Part shown: piece by piece, positions 9,455-18,832 of the stretch
Layout of the letters: each line of letters begins with the position of its first letter
Position numbering within the stretch: the first letter of the stretch is position 1
Assembly: GCF_000423185.1 (NCBI RefSeq)
Contig: NZ_AUHM01000029.1
Coordinates: 52,129 to 116,128, forward strand
Reading direction: 5' to 3'
Length of the DNA stretch: 64,000 bases
From: Inquilinus limosus DSM 16000
Lineage (GTDB): Bacteria > Pseudomonadota > Alphaproteobacteria > DSM-16000 > Inquilinaceae
Notes under the pieces: model-generated
Database searches by the model: none
What the model was told of the DNA's origin: nothing
What the model saw: the letters and a program-made list of their open reading frames with translations, nothing else
Position numbers and translations under genes: made by a program

Positions 9455-10372
9455 CTAGGCCGATACGCCCTCGTCATTCCGGCCGATCCCGATCCGGCTC
9501 ATCCGCTCGGCCGCCAGCGCGATGAAGGCCTTGACCAGCGGCGAGAGGTGCTGGCCGCTCGGATAGACGGCATGGACTCCGCCGGCCGGCGTCGTATGGT
9601 CGGCCAGCACGCGGCGCAGCCGCCCGTCCCGGATCGGGGTCTCGGCGATCCCGAGGGGCAGCCGGGCGATCCCGCAACCCGCGATCGCGGCGGCGAGCAC
9701 CGCCTGCATCTCGTTCGCGGCGAAGCGTCCGGACACCATGATTGTCTCCCGGCCGTCCGGCCCGTCCAGCACCCAGGATGCGCCGGCGGCCGACGGGCCG
9801 GCGATGACGCAGTCATGGCCGGCGAGATCCGGCGGCGAGGCCGGCTCGCCCCGGCGCGCGAGATAGTCCGGGCTGGCACACAGGATCCGATGTGTGGTGC
9901 CGAGCCTGCGGGCGATCAGCGTGGAATCCGGCAGGATCCCGGTCCGGAAGGCGAGGTCGATGCCGTTCTCGACCAGGTTCAGCCTCTCGTCGGTGAGGCG
10001 CAGTTCGACCCTGGTCTTCGGATAGGCCGTCAGAAAGTCGAACACCATGGCGGCCAGGGGACCGCCGAAGCCGACGGGGGCCGAGATGCGGATCGTCCCC
10101 GATGGCTCCGCCCTTGCTTCCGCCAGCTTGAGATTCGCATCCTCGATCGTCCGCAGGGCTTGGCTGCTCTGCTCGTAGTAGAGGCGCCCCGCATCCGTCA
10201 GGCCGAGGCTGCGCGTCGTCCGCTGCAGCAGCCGCACGCCGACGGCCTGCTCCAGCGCGGCGACGCGGCGGCTGACCGTCGTCTTGGGCATGCCCAGCAG
10301 CCGCGCGGCCGCGGTGAAGCTGCCGGACTCGACGACGCGGGCGAACACCAGGATGTCGTTGAGATCGAGCAT
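9455..10372 (-). CDS. LysR-family transcriptional regulator
   Basis: This 305-residue LysR-type regulator has an N-terminal winged helix-turn-helix at about residues 4-60 (GSFTAAARLLGMPKTTVSRR) and a C-terminal periplasmic-binding-like effector domain (about 90-290). The sequence resembles the large AaeR/DmlR-like branch. It is divergent from the NmrA-like reductase gene, and the region between them has an inverted repeat. Control of the neighbour is therefore the simplest inference. The start ATG overlaps no other gene. Confidence 0.92.
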   Translation of the reverse strand: MLDLNDILVFARVVESGSFTAAARLLGMPKTTVSRRVAALEQAVGVRLLQRTTRSLGLTDAGRLYYEQSSQALRTIEDANLKLAEARAEPSGTIRISAPVGFGGPLAAMVFDFLTAYPKTRVELRLTDERLNLVENGIDLAFRTGILPDSTLIARRLGTTHRILCASPDYLARRGEPASPPDLAGHDCVIAGPSAAGASWVLDGPDGRETIMVSGRFAANEMQAVLAAAIAGCGIARLPLGIAETPIRDGRLRRVLADHTTPAGGVHAVYPSGQHLSPLVKAFIALAAERMSRIGIGRNDEGVSA

Positions 10373-10393
10373 TGTGTGCGCCTGCGGGACAGC

Positions 10394-10432
10394 GTTTCCC
10401 GATTATCGCCCATTACGGGCCAATGCGGGAAC
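10394..10432. promoter_or_regulatory. inverted repeat between lysR and NmrA-like gene
   Basis: The arms GTTTCCCG (10394-10401) and CGGGAAC (10426-10432) form an inverted repeat in the divergent intergenic region, with an inner CCCG/CGGG pair between them. This fits a LysR binding site controlling both genes. The role is inferred from position and symmetry only. Confidence 0.45.
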
Positions 10433-10472
10433 CCCCAACTCTGCTTCGTTGGAAACCAAGGGAAGCAGACCC

Positions 10473-11357
10473 ATGACCACCAAACGGAACGTCCTCGTGA
10501 CCGGCGCCACGGGCCAGCAGGGAGGTGCCGTCGCGCGCGGCCTGCTGTCGCGGGGCCACCGTGTCAGGGCGGTGACCCGCAAGCCGGACGGCGATGCCGC
10601 GCGGCGCCTGGCGTCCGCCGGCGTCGAGATCGTGGCCGGCGATCTCGGCGATGCGGCCTCCATTCGGCAGGCCGCCGGCGGCGTCGACACGATGTTCCTG
10701 ATGACTGACGCCTACGAGGCCGGGCCGGCGGAGGAGACCCGCCAGGGCATCCTGGCTGCCGATGCCGCGAAGGCCGCCGGAATCGGGCACCTGATCTACT
10801 CCTCGGTCGCCAGCGCCGACCGGAAGACCGGCATCCCGCATTTCGAAAGCAAGTATCTCGTCGAAAAGCACATCGCCGGGCTCGGCATTCCCTACACCAT
10901 CAGCGCGCCGGTCGCGTTCATGGAGAATGCCGTCGCGCCATGGGCGATCGACGGGCTGCGCCAGGGGGCGCACGCCTTCGCCCTGCCGCCCGGGCGCGCG
11001 ATCCAGCTGGTGGCCGTCGCGGATATCGGGGCGTTCGTCGCCGCCCTGGCGGAGCGGCGCGATCAGGTGTTCGGAAAGCGCTTCGACATCGCCGGTGACG
11101 AGCTGATCGGCGAGGCGCAGGCGACGGTCCTGTCGCAGGCCATCGGCCGCCCGATCGCGTATCGGGAAATCCCGGTCGCCGTGATGCGCCAGCAGAGCGA
11201 GGACGCGGCGCTCATGTTCGAATGGTTCGATCGGGTCGGCTATTCCGCCGACATCGCCGCGCTGCGGCGGGACTTCCCCGAGATCCGCTGGCACAGCTTC
11301 GCCGATTGGGCGCGCGCATTCGACTGGAGCGTGCTGGATCGGACGCCGTCCGCCTGA
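10473..11357 (+). CDS. NmrA-like NAD(P)-binding protein
   Basis: This 294-residue Rossmann-fold protein belongs to the NmrA/atypical short-chain dehydrogenase group. The dinucleotide motif VTGATGQQGG lies at residues 8-17, the YSSVASADR strand-helix segment near 110, and a substrate region follows. Such proteins act as NADPH sensors or quinone/isoflavone-type reductases. The start ATG at 10473 was chosen because the motif begins at once after it and GGAAG precedes it. A longer frame upstream overlaps the LysR gene and has no family homology. It is divergent from the LysR gene and probably its target. Confidence 0.88.
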   Translation: MTTKRNVLVTGATGQQGGAVARGLLSRGHRVRAVTRKPDGDAARRLASAGVEIVAGDLGDAASIRQAAGGVDTMFLMTDAYEAGPAEETRQGILAADAAKAAGIGHLIYSSVASADRKTGIPHFESKYLVEKHIAGLGIPYTISAPVAFMENAVAPWAIDGLRQGAHAFALPPGRAIQLVAVADIGAFVAALAERRDQVFGKRFDIAGDELIGEAQATVLSQAIGRPIAYREIPVAVMRQQSEDAALMFEWFDRVGYSADIAALRRDFPEIRWHSFADWARAFDWSVLDRTPSA

Positions 11358-11379
11358 GTGGAGCCCCAGCCGTCCCACC

Positions 11380-11527
11380 GTCATGCGAGGAGGCGAGGCC
11401 GACAAAGCGATCCATCGATCCGCATGATCCGCGCCACGATGGCTTCGCCGCGCTCGCAATGGCGGGTTTGGGGGGCGGCCCTCGCCATCCCGTCATCGCG
11501 AGCCCCCGCAGGGGCGTGGCGATCCAG
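11380..11527. repeat. degenerate palindromic intergenic repeat plus a second half-copy
   Basis: GTCATGCGAGGAGGCGA at 11380-11396 and GGCTTCGCCGCGCTCGCAA near 11441-11459 are the two ends of a palindromic element. A clean copy of this type lies at 39511-39594. A second partial element begins with GTCATCGCGAG at 11492 and ends with GGCGTGGCGATCCAG at 11527. Together they occupy the space between the NmrA-like gene and the following ORF, and they run into the 5' end of that ORF. Confidence 0.75.
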
Positions 11528-11971
11528 CCCGTGGCCGTGGCCCGGCTGTGCCGGACCTTCGGGCTGCCGGAGGAGACGGAGCGCTGGCTCGCGGCCGCGG
11601 ATGCGGCCCTGGAGGAGCTGGGCTTCGTGCCGCCGGACGACGCCGCCCCGGTCCAGGCCGAACCCGTGGACCAGGACAAGATCCGGCGCCGGCTGCGGGT
11701 GATCATGGCGTCGGGCACCGCGATCCAGGCCGGAACCGAGGACGAGGCGGAGTGCGACCGCCGCTTCTTCGAGATGGCCGGGCAGATGGACCGGCCGGAG
11801 CTGGTGGAGATCGCCGACGGCCGCCCGGCGGCGGAGGCCGTGGCCCGGCTGGGCCCGCGGTTCGGCCTTCCGCCGGAGGAGGGGGAGCGCTGGGTCGCGG
11901 AGTCGGACCGGTTCCTGGCGACGATGGACCTGCCGCCGGCGGACCCGCCCGAGCCGCCGGACACGGGGTGA
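11459..11971 (+). CDS. hypothetical protein with internal duplication, 5' end in repeat DNA
   Basis: I do not recognise this protein. The open frame is longer upstream, but that part overlaps the NmrA-like gene. ATG 11459 and GTGs at 11516, 11531 and 11537 are the candidate starts, giving about 145-170 residues. The reliable part begins at about VARLCRTFGLP. That segment is repeated near the C-terminus as VARLGPRFGLPPEEGERW, so the protein contains two related units of about 35 residues (xFGLPxEExxRWxAxxD) about 90 residues apart. It is acidic with no signal or membrane segment. The first codons lie in palindromic repeat DNA, so the native N-terminus may have been altered. Confidence 0.55.
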   Translation: MAGLGGGPRHPVIASPRRGVAIQPVAVARLCRTFGLPEETERWLAAADAALEELGFVPPDDAAPVQAEPVDQDKIRRRLRVIMASGTAIQAGTEDEAECDRRFFEMAGQMDRPELVEIADGRPAAEAVARLGPRFGLPPEEGERWVAESDRFLATMDLPPADPPEPPDTG

Positions 11972-11986
11972 GCGCCATCCCCCTTT

Positions 11987-12112
11987 TGTCATCGCCGTCC
12001 TCGGACTTGATCCGGGGATCAACCCGGCGATCCAGGGGCCACCCGGAGCGGCATCGACATTCCTGAATGCCCGTCCGCGGGCTTGACCCGAGGACCCGCC
12101 CGGGCATGACAG
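11987..12112. repeat. palindromic intergenic repeat (GTCAT...GGGCTTGACCC type)
   Basis: The 290-bp gap before the next gene is largely one repeat. It starts with TTGTCATCGCCG, contains GGACTTGATCCGGGGATC and GGGCTTGACCCGAGG, and ends with GGGCATGACAG. A cleaner copy of the same type lies at 58915-58992. Bases 12126-12155 add a G/C-rich piece (CTCCCCCTTCCTCACCGG) resembling the repeat at 40816-40931. I see no gene in the gap. Confidence 0.75.
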
Positions 12113-12261
12113 TTAAAAGCAGAGGCTTCCGCTCCCCCTTCCTCACCGGAGGGCGGAGGGGGCTGCACGCGTTCGCGCGGGCTGTCTTCCGGCCCGGCGT
12201 TTTGTAGGATGTAAGAAAGCGCGGCCGAATCCCGGCCCCGCCGCGACGGGAGGATGGAGAC

Positions 12262-13152
12262 ATGGCCGACATCGCCTATCTCGGCCTCGGCCTGATGGGC
12301 CGGGGGATGGTGCGCAACCTGCTGCGGGCCGGGCATCGCGTCCACGCCTGGAACCGCAGCCCGGTCGAGCTGCCGCAGGAGATCACCGGCCATCCCGGCT
12401 ATGTCCGCGCCGCCTCGGTGGCGGAGGCGGCGTCGGGCCGCGGCTTGGTCATGCTCTGCGTCACCGGGCCGGACGCCCAGCGGGCCGTGCTGCTGGGGTC
12501 CGACGGCGCCTTCGCCCATGCGGCGAAGGGCGCGGTGGTCGTCGACAGCACCACCACCGACCCGGCGGTGTCGCGCAGCCTGGCCGCGGCGGCGGCGGAG
12601 GCCGGCCACGCCTATCTCGACGCCCCGGTCTATGGCAGCAAGGACCAGGCCTGGGACGGCGGCATCGGCTTCATCGTCGGCGGCGACGCGACGGCGCTGC
12701 AGACCGTGCGGCCGATCCTGGAGGCGGTCTCGGGCGGTGTGCATCATCTCGGGCCCAGCGGCGCCGGTGCGGTGATGAAGCTGGTCGGCAACCTGCTGTC
12801 GGCGGCGCAGATCGCGGCGCTCGGCGAGGGCCTGGCCCTGGCGCGCCGGAACGGGCTGGCGGCGGAAGGGGTGATCGAGGTGCTGGACCGCTTCGGCGGC
12901 TCCTCCGGCGTGATCCGCGGCGCCGCGCGCAAGACCCTCGCGAACGACTTCGAGCCGGCCTTCCACCTCAAGAACATGGCCAAGGACATCGGGCTGATGC
13001 TCGATCTCGGCCGCGCCGGCGGCGTGCCGATGCCCGGCACGGCGCTGACGGCGGAGCTGTATCGCGCCGCCCTGACCGCCGGCCATGGCGAGCTGCACGC
13101 CAACGCCGTGCACAAGGTGCAGTTCCGGCTCGCGGGCCTCGCGGAAGAATGA
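12262..13152 (+). CDS. NAD(P)-dependent beta-hydroxyacid dehydrogenase (3-HIBADH family)
   Basis: This 296-residue oxidoreductase of the 3-hydroxyisobutyrate/6-phosphogluconate dehydrogenase superfamily has the N-terminal Rossmann motif GLGLMGRGM (residues 7-15) and the typical HAWNRSP turn. The substrate-binding block VVDSTTTDP is visible near residue 94, and the catalytic-Lys helix GAVMKLVGNLL near 170. Full family length. GGGAGGATGGAGAC is a strong ribosome site. It overlaps the following hydrolase by 4 bp (ATGA), so the two are co-translated. The substrate is unknown; tartronate semialdehyde, hydroxyisobutyrate and succinic semialdehyde are all possible for the family. Confidence 0.9.
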   Translation: MADIAYLGLGLMGRGMVRNLLRAGHRVHAWNRSPVELPQEITGHPGYVRAASVAEAASGRGLVMLCVTGPDAQRAVLLGSDGAFAHAAKGAVVVDSTTTDPAVSRSLAAAAAEAGHAYLDAPVYGSKDQAWDGGIGFIVGGDATALQTVRPILEAVSGGVHHLGPSGAGAVMKLVGNLLSAAQIAALGEGLALARRNGLAAEGVIEVLDRFGGSSGVIRGAARKTLANDFEPAFHLKNMAKDIGLMLDLGRAGGVPMPGTALTAELYRAALTAGHGELHANAVHKVQFRLAGLAEE

Positions 13153-14000
13153 GCCCCTCGGGCCCCTCTCATCCGGCCACGGCCGGCGGCGTCCGGACCC
13201 GGCAGGTGCTGCTGGCCGACGGACGTCCGATCCGCTATCGCCTGATGGGAGCGGATGACGCCGCCCCGATCGTGCCCACCCCGATCGTGATGGTGCATGG
13301 TTTCGCCGGAGAGCTGCTGACCTGGGCCGCCAATCAGGTGTCGCTCTCGGCGCGCCGCCCGGTCTATGCCCTCGACCTGCCCGGCCACGGCGGCTCCTCC
13401 CAGGATCTCGGCGCCGGCGGCGTGCCCGGCCTGGCCGAGGCGCTGCTGGCCTTCCTCGACGCCGTCGGCGTCGGCCGCGCCCATCTGGTCGGCCATTCCC
13501 TGGGCGGGGCGGTGGTACTGCAGGCGGCCCTGTCCCGGCCGGACCGGTCCGCCTCCCTGACCCTGATCGCCTCGGGCGGCCTCGGTGTGGAGGCCGACAC
13601 CGACTTCATCGACCGGCTGCTCGGCGCCGATGATCCGGCCGCCTTGGCGGCGGCGCTGCGGCCGCTCTACGCCGATCCCCGGCTGGTCACCCCGGCGCTG
13701 GGCGAGCTGGTGCTGGCGGCGTTGTCCGCTCCGGGGGCGCGCGAGGTGCTGCGCCGTCTGGCCGACCAGTGCTTCGCCCCGGGCCGCCAGCGTCTGGTGC
13801 TGCGTGACCGGCTGGCGGAGCTGGCGATGCCGGTGCAGGTGCTGTGGGGCACGGATGACGCCATCCTGCCGGTCACCCATGGCGATGGCCTGCCGGCGGC
13901 GGTGGCGGTCCATCTGTTTCCCGGCCAGCGCCATATGCTGCCGATCGAGGCGCCGGCCGAGGTCAACCGGCTGATCGAAGCGATCGTGTCCGCCGGGTGA
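13149..14000 (+). CDS. alpha/beta hydrolase, AcoC-like
   Basis: This 283-residue alpha/beta hydrolase has the oxyanion motif MVHGFAGEL, the strand motif LDLPGHGGSS, the nucleophile elbow GHSLGG (Ser near residue 117) and a late His in PGQRHMLPIE. The overall pattern is close to the hydrolase domain fused to lipoyl domains in acetoin-cleaving E2 (AcoC), but here it stands alone with no lipoyl domain. It is translationally coupled to the upstream 3-HIBADH-type dehydrogenase. The two probably act in one small catabolic step, for example on a hydroxyacyl ester. The actual substrate is unknown. Confidence 0.85.
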   Translation: MSPSGPSHPATAGGVRTRQVLLADGRPIRYRLMGADDAAPIVPTPIVMVHGFAGELLTWAANQVSLSARRPVYALDLPGHGGSSQDLGAGGVPGLAEALLAFLDAVGVGRAHLVGHSLGGAVVLQAALSRPDRSASLTLIASGGLGVEADTDFIDRLLGADDPAALAAALRPLYADPRLVTPALGELVLAALSAPGAREVLRRLADQCFAPGRQRLVLRDRLAELAMPVQVLWGTDDAILPVTHGDGLPAAVAVHLFPGQRHMLPIEAPAEVNRLIEAIVSAG

Positions 14001-14091
14001 CTCTGTCGCGGCTGGGGCGGATGCCGGCACTTGCCCCGGCCCGGCAAACAGGATCAAGTGTCGGCAGGTGCGACGCGGCGGCGGAGGCCGC

Positions 14092-15213
14092 ATGGAAACA
14101 CTCGGGCAAATGAACGGTCTGATCGGCCGCATCTACGACGCCGGGGCCGACCAGGCGGCGTGGCGGCAGGTGCTGGTCGACATCTGCCGCTGGACCAGCG
14201 GCGAGGTGGCCCAGATCCTGGTGCTGGAGTCCGGGGCCTCGACTCCCTTCTTCAACGTCGCCGTCGGCTACGATGCGGCCGTCCATGCCCGTTATCTGCG
14301 CGAATACGCGCTGGAGGATCCTCGCCTGCCGGCTTGGCGCCGTCTGCCGCCGAGCGTCCATCTCTGCCATGAGGTGGTCGATCCCGCCTGGTTCGACCGC
14401 CAGGATTTCGGCGCCTTCCTGGATGAGCACGGCTGCCGCTGGACCATGGCGGCGATCGACCCGGGCTTCGACGGGATCTCGGGGATGAGCGTGCGCCGGC
14501 CGCGTCGGGCCGGGCCGTTCACGGCGGAGGAGGGACGGCGCTTCGATCTGCTGGTGCCGCATATCCGCCGGTCGCTGGCGCTGGCCCAGCGGCTCGACGC
14601 GGTGGCCGGCCGGGCCCGCCTCGCCGAGGACGTGCTCGACCGGCTCGACCGGGCCGTGGTCCTGCTGGCCGCCAATGGCCGGGTGGTGCATGTCAACACG
14701 GCGGCGGACCGGCTGTTCGAGAGCGGCCGGCTGCTGTTGCGGGGCAATCGTCTGGACTCCGGCGATCCGGCCGAGGCGGCGGCGCTGCGCGGGCTGATCG
14801 CGGCGGTGCTGGACCCGACCCCCCGCACCGGTCTCACCCGGCTCCTGTCCGGCTCCGCCGGGACGACGCTGATCGCCAGCGGCTGCCGCCTGCCGGACCG
14901 GCGCCCCGCCGCGGTCGCCGAGCCGCAGGCGGTGGCGGCGCTGTTCCTGACCCCGATCGGGTCGAGCCGCGACGATCTCGGCCAGGTTCTGCCGGCGCTG
15001 TTCGGGCTCAGCCGGGCCGAGGTGCGGCTGGCGATGGCCCTGCATGAGGGCTTCTCCCTGTCCGAGATCGCGGAGACGCTGCAGCTCAGCCGCGAGACGC
15101 TGCGCAGCCAGCTCCGCTCGGTCTTCGATAAGACCGGCACGCGGCGGCAGGGGGCCCTGATCCGCCTCCTGGCCGATCTGGCCCGCGAGAGCCGGCTGAT
15201 GCGGCGGGTGTGA
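14092..15213 (+). CDS. LuxR-type helix-turn-helix regulator
   Basis: This 373-residue regulator has a C-terminal LuxR-like winged helix-turn-helix (about 315-370: LSRAEVRLAMALHEGFSLSE, then LQLSRETLRSQLRSVFDKTG). The N-terminal 170 residues look like a ligand or GAF-like sensory region, and a PAS-like stretch (VVLLAANGRVVHVNTAADRL) lies at about 185-250. ATG 14092 was chosen over an upstream in-frame GTG because CGGAGG sits at the right distance. No acyl-homoserine lactone synthase is nearby. It stands alone, so its targets cannot be inferred. Confidence 0.85.
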   Translation: METLGQMNGLIGRIYDAGADQAAWRQVLVDICRWTSGEVAQILVLESGASTPFFNVAVGYDAAVHARYLREYALEDPRLPAWRRLPPSVHLCHEVVDPAWFDRQDFGAFLDEHGCRWTMAAIDPGFDGISGMSVRRPRRAGPFTAEEGRRFDLLVPHIRRSLALAQRLDAVAGRARLAEDVLDRLDRAVVLLAANGRVVHVNTAADRLFESGRLLLRGNRLDSGDPAEAAALRGLIAAVLDPTPRTGLTRLLSGSAGTTLIASGCRLPDRRPAAVAEPQAVAALFLTPIGSSRDDLGQVLPALFGLSRAEVRLAMALHEGFSLSEIAETLQLSRETLRSQLRSVFDKTGTRRQGALIRLLADLARESRLMRRV

Positions 15214-15283
15214 TCGCCGACACGGCGCGGCCATAATGATGCGGTTAGCTTCGCCCATAGTGACATCATGAGCGAACCGTTTC

Positions 15284-15724
15284 ATGTCCTCCACCGTTCT
15301 CGACCGACACACCGAGCGTAATTCAGGGCTCGACCTCATCCAGCTCGCCGGCCGTCTCTGCCTGGCGCTGGTCTTCTTCGCCGCCGGCATCGCCAAGATC
15401 CCGGACTGGGAGCCGATGGTGGCGATGGTGCGCGACCGCGGCCTGCCGGAGCCCGAATTGCTCCTGGCCGCCGCCGCGGCGCTGCAGATCGTCGGCGGCG
15501 CCCTCCTGCTGCTCGGCTGGCACACCCGCCTCGCGGCCCTGGCCCTGGCCGGCTTCACCGTGGTCGCCACCGTGCTGTTCCACGGCTTCTGGGACTCGCC
15601 GCCAAGCCGGTTCGAGCTCGACTTCGCGATCTGCATGAGCAACCTCGCCGTGTTCGGCGGCCTGCTCTTCATCACCGGCACCGGCGGCGGCCGCCACTCG
15701 CTCGACAGCGGCCCGACCGACTGA
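15284..15724 (+). CDS. DoxX family membrane protein
   Basis: This 146-residue integral membrane protein has four hydrophobic segments and the DoxX-family start LAGRLCLALVFFAAGIAKI. The conserved AGxxKI(P) turn and GLPxPE loop are present. DoxX proteins sit in the inner membrane and are linked to thiol or redox stress in some bacteria; the role here is not shown. It converges on the metNIQ operon, with a hairpin terminator between them. Confidence 0.88.
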   Translation: MSSTVLDRHTERNSGLDLIQLAGRLCLALVFFAAGIAKIPDWEPMVAMVRDRGLPEPELLLAAAAALQIVGGALLLLGWHTRLAALALAGFTVVATVLFHGFWDSPPSRFELDFAICMSNLAVFGGLLFITGTGGGRHSLDSGPTD

Positions 15725-15740
15725 GCGGCGCATCAAAGAA

Positions 15741-15772
15741 AAAGGCGCACGACTGCGGGTCGCGCGCCCTTT
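15741..15772 (-). terminator. intrinsic terminator of the metNIQ operon
   Basis: GGCGCACGAC and GTCGCGCGCC pair (one mismatch) around TGCGG. Read on the minus strand, the hairpin is followed by TTTTTCTTT, a proper T tract just past the metQ stop. On the plus strand it is followed only by TTT, so it may also act weakly for DoxX. Confidence 0.85.
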
Positions 15773-15792
15773 GCCTGATTGGGGCCTCGCTC

Positions 15793-16575
15793 TTACCAGC
15801 CGGCCACCACCGCGCCCTTGAACCGGGTGGCGATGAACTGCTTCACCGCGTCGGTGTGGTAGCTGTCGACCAGGGTCTTGACCCAGGGCTCGTCCTTCCG
15901 CGCCGTCTGCACCGCGATGATGTTGACATAGGGGCCGTCCGCCGCCTCGCGCAGGATCGCGTCCTTGGACGGGTCCAGCCCGGCCTCGACCGCGTAGTTG
16001 GTGTTGATCGCCGAGATGTCGGTGTCGTCCAGCGACCGTGGCAGCTGCGCCGCGTCCAGCTCGATGATCTCGAGCTTCTTCGGATTGTCCGTGATGTCGG
16101 CCACGCTCGGCTTCAGCCCGACGCCGTCGGCCAGCTTGATCAGTCCCGTCGACTGCAGCAGCAGCAGGACGCGGCCGCCATTGGTCGGGTCGTTCGGGAT
16201 GCCGACGGTGGCGCCGTCCTTCAGGTCCTCGATCTTCCTGATCTTCCTGGAATAGATGCCGATCGGGAAGGTGACGGTGTTGGCCACCTTGCTGATCTTG
16301 TAGCCGCGCTTCTCGATCTCGTTCACGAGGTACGGCTCGTGCTGGAAGGAGTTGGCGTCGAGCTCGCCGGAATCGAGCGCCGCATTGGGCACGACATAGT
16401 CCGAGAACTCGACGATCTCGATGTCGAGGCCCTTCTCATGGGCGATCGGCTTCACCTGCTCCAGGATCTCGGCATGCGGCCCCGGCGTGACGCCGATCTT
16501 CACGGTCTCGGCCACGGCCGGCTGCACGGCCAGGGCGAACGCCGCCGCGGCCAGAATCGTCTTCAGGCTCATCAC
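15793..16575 (-). CDS. metQ: D-methionine ABC transporter substrate-binding protein
   Basis: This 260-residue member of the NlpA/MetQ family binds methionine in the periplasm for the MetNI importer. The N-terminal Sec signal ends at AVA-E with no lipobox Cys, so it is likely soluble rather than a lipoprotein. The mature start VKIGVTPGPHAEILE is characteristic. NSFQHEPYL and GIPNDPTNGGRVL are hallmark MetQ blocks, as is SAINTNYA. It is last in the metN-metI-metQ operon, 22 bp after metI, and is followed by an intrinsic terminator. Confidence 0.95.
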   Translation of the reverse strand: MMSLKTILAAAAFALAVQPAVAETVKIGVTPGPHAEILEQVKPIAHEKGLDIEIVEFSDYVVPNAALDSGELDANSFQHEPYLVNEIEKRGYKISKVANTVTFPIGIYSRKIRKIEDLKDGATVGIPNDPTNGGRVLLLLQSTGLIKLADGVGLKPSVADITDNPKKLEIIELDAAQLPRSLDDTDISAINTNYAVEAGLDPSKDAILREAADGPYVNIIAVQTARKDEPWVKTLVDSYHTDAVKQFIATRFKGAVVAGW

Positions 16576-17231
16576 ACTCCCCCTCGGGTGGAAAGGCTCA
16601 GGCGGCGCGCTGCCGCTTGTTGACGCGGCGGGCCAGCCGGTCGCCGGCCATCTGCACCGCCTGCACGAACAGGATCAGCACGATCACGACCGCGGCCATC
16701 ATCTCCGGCATGAAGCGCTGATAGCCGTAGCGGATACCGAGGTCGCCCAGCCCCCCGCCGCCGACCGCGCCGACCATGGCGGAATAGCCGATCAGGCTGA
16801 CCACCGTCAGGGTCAGGCCGGCCACGATCGCCGGCATCGCCTCGGGCACCAGCACCTTGCGCACGATCTGCAGTGGCGAGGCGCCCATCGCCTTGGCCGC
16901 CTCGACCAGGCTCTGGTCGACCTCGCGCACCGCCGTCTCGATGATCCGGGCGATGAAGGGGATGCAGGCGATGGTCAGCGGCACGATCGCCGCGGTGGTG
17001 CCGATCGAGGTGCCGGCGATCAGCCGGGTGAAGGGGATGATCGCCACCACCAGGATGATGAAGGGGGTGGAGCGGGTGGCGTTGACCACCAGGCCGACGA
17101 TGCGGTTGGCCGCCGGCGCCGCGAACAGCTCGCCCTTGCCGCTGGTCGCCAGCCAGATGCCGATCGGGCCGCCCACCAGCGTGCCGATCGCGGCCGAGAC
17201 CGCGACCATGTACAGCGTCGCCCAGGCGGCG

Positions 17232-18290
<1,059 letters not shown>

Positions 18291-18369
18291 GGACGGTGCC
18301 GGATCAGTGGATCGGTGCGGGGACGAAGATGGCCGCCGCGGGCAGGGCGGCAAGGGGCGGGGCCCCGGG

Positions 18370-18444
18370 TCAGGCGCGGCGACAGCGCATCGGCGCCGCG
18401 GCCATGGGCCGGTGCGCGAAAGGGCTGTGGGGCGTCCTGGTCAT
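18370..18444 (-). CDS. possible 24-codon leader ORF between riboswitch and metN
   Basis: A short open frame with an ATG start and TGA stop encodes 24 residues, three of them Met, and ends MRCRRA. GAGGA lies 8-9 nt before the ATG. It starts about 46 nt after the SAM-II aptamer and stops 79 nt before metN. SAM-II elements normally control the start codon just downstream, so this frame could be the first thing controlled. It may equally be chance in GC-rich DNA. Confidence 0.3.
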   Translation of the reverse strand: MTRTPHSPFAHRPMAAAPMRCRRA

Positions 18445-18472
18445 CGTCGCGTCCTCGTCTCTTCCGAGGGAA

Positions 18473-18490
18473 CCACGACCTGCATCGTGG
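18473..18490 (-). promoter_or_regulatory. hairpin just downstream of the SAM-II aptamer
   Basis: A perfect 6-bp stem CCACGA/TCGTGG with a 6-nt loop TGCAGG lies directly 3' of the aptamer on the minus strand. No T run follows. It may be part of the expression platform, hiding or exposing the GAGGA ribosome site further on, but this is inference. Confidence 0.4.
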
Positions 18491-18549
18491 CGCTTTAGCG
18501 GTTGGTGACGCGGGCGCAAGCTGCTTCCCATCAAATCGCCGCGGGCCCG
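18490..18549 (-). ncRNA. SAM-II (metA-type) riboswitch upstream of metNIQ
   Basis: On the minus strand the leader reads CGCGGCGATTTGA, then GCTTGCGCCCGCGTCACC, then AACCGCTAAAGCG. This matches the SAM-II layout: a P1 stem (CGCGG with CCGCG), the GATTTGA loop, the TTGC segment, CGT-A and the pseudoknot strand GCTAAAGC. SAM-II is an alphaproteobacterial element that turns off methionine genes when S-adenosylmethionine is abundant, usually by blocking translation initiation. The promoter lies just upstream and metN downstream, so function and position agree. A covariance-model search was not possible. Confidence 0.85.
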
Positions 18550-18575
18550 TCACGGTGGGCCGATCCGTCGCCCTC

Positions 18576-18604
18576 TAGATATCGCGGCGCCCCGGGCAGG
18601 TCAA
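18576..18604 (-). promoter_or_regulatory. sigma-70-type promoter of the metNIQ operon
   Basis: On the minus strand TTGACC (18604-18599) and TATCTA (18581-18576) are separated by exactly 17 nt. Transcription would begin near 18569, about 20 nt before the SAM-II aptamer, which supports both calls. Confidence 0.8.
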
Positions 18605-18832
18605 TCAATCGCGGCATGCGGCCTGTGGATTGCTGAGTTTCACAACTGAATCTTGAGATATTCGAAGTCCCGTTCTCTCGGCTGTCCGGCGGGATCGTGG
18701 CAGATCCATGTCATGCATGCTTACCATTGCTGCGCTGCAAAAAGGCCGATCCTGCCGAGACACAGACGTCCTACATTGGTGAGGCACAAGGAAAGACACG
18801 AGAGGCCGGTTTCGCCGGCAGTTGAGGTAAGC

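Noticed and set aside
13963..15681. A 572-codon minus-strand frame under the LuxR and DoxX genes
   Set aside because: Spans two real plus-strand genes and their gap, with shadow-type composition and no motif.
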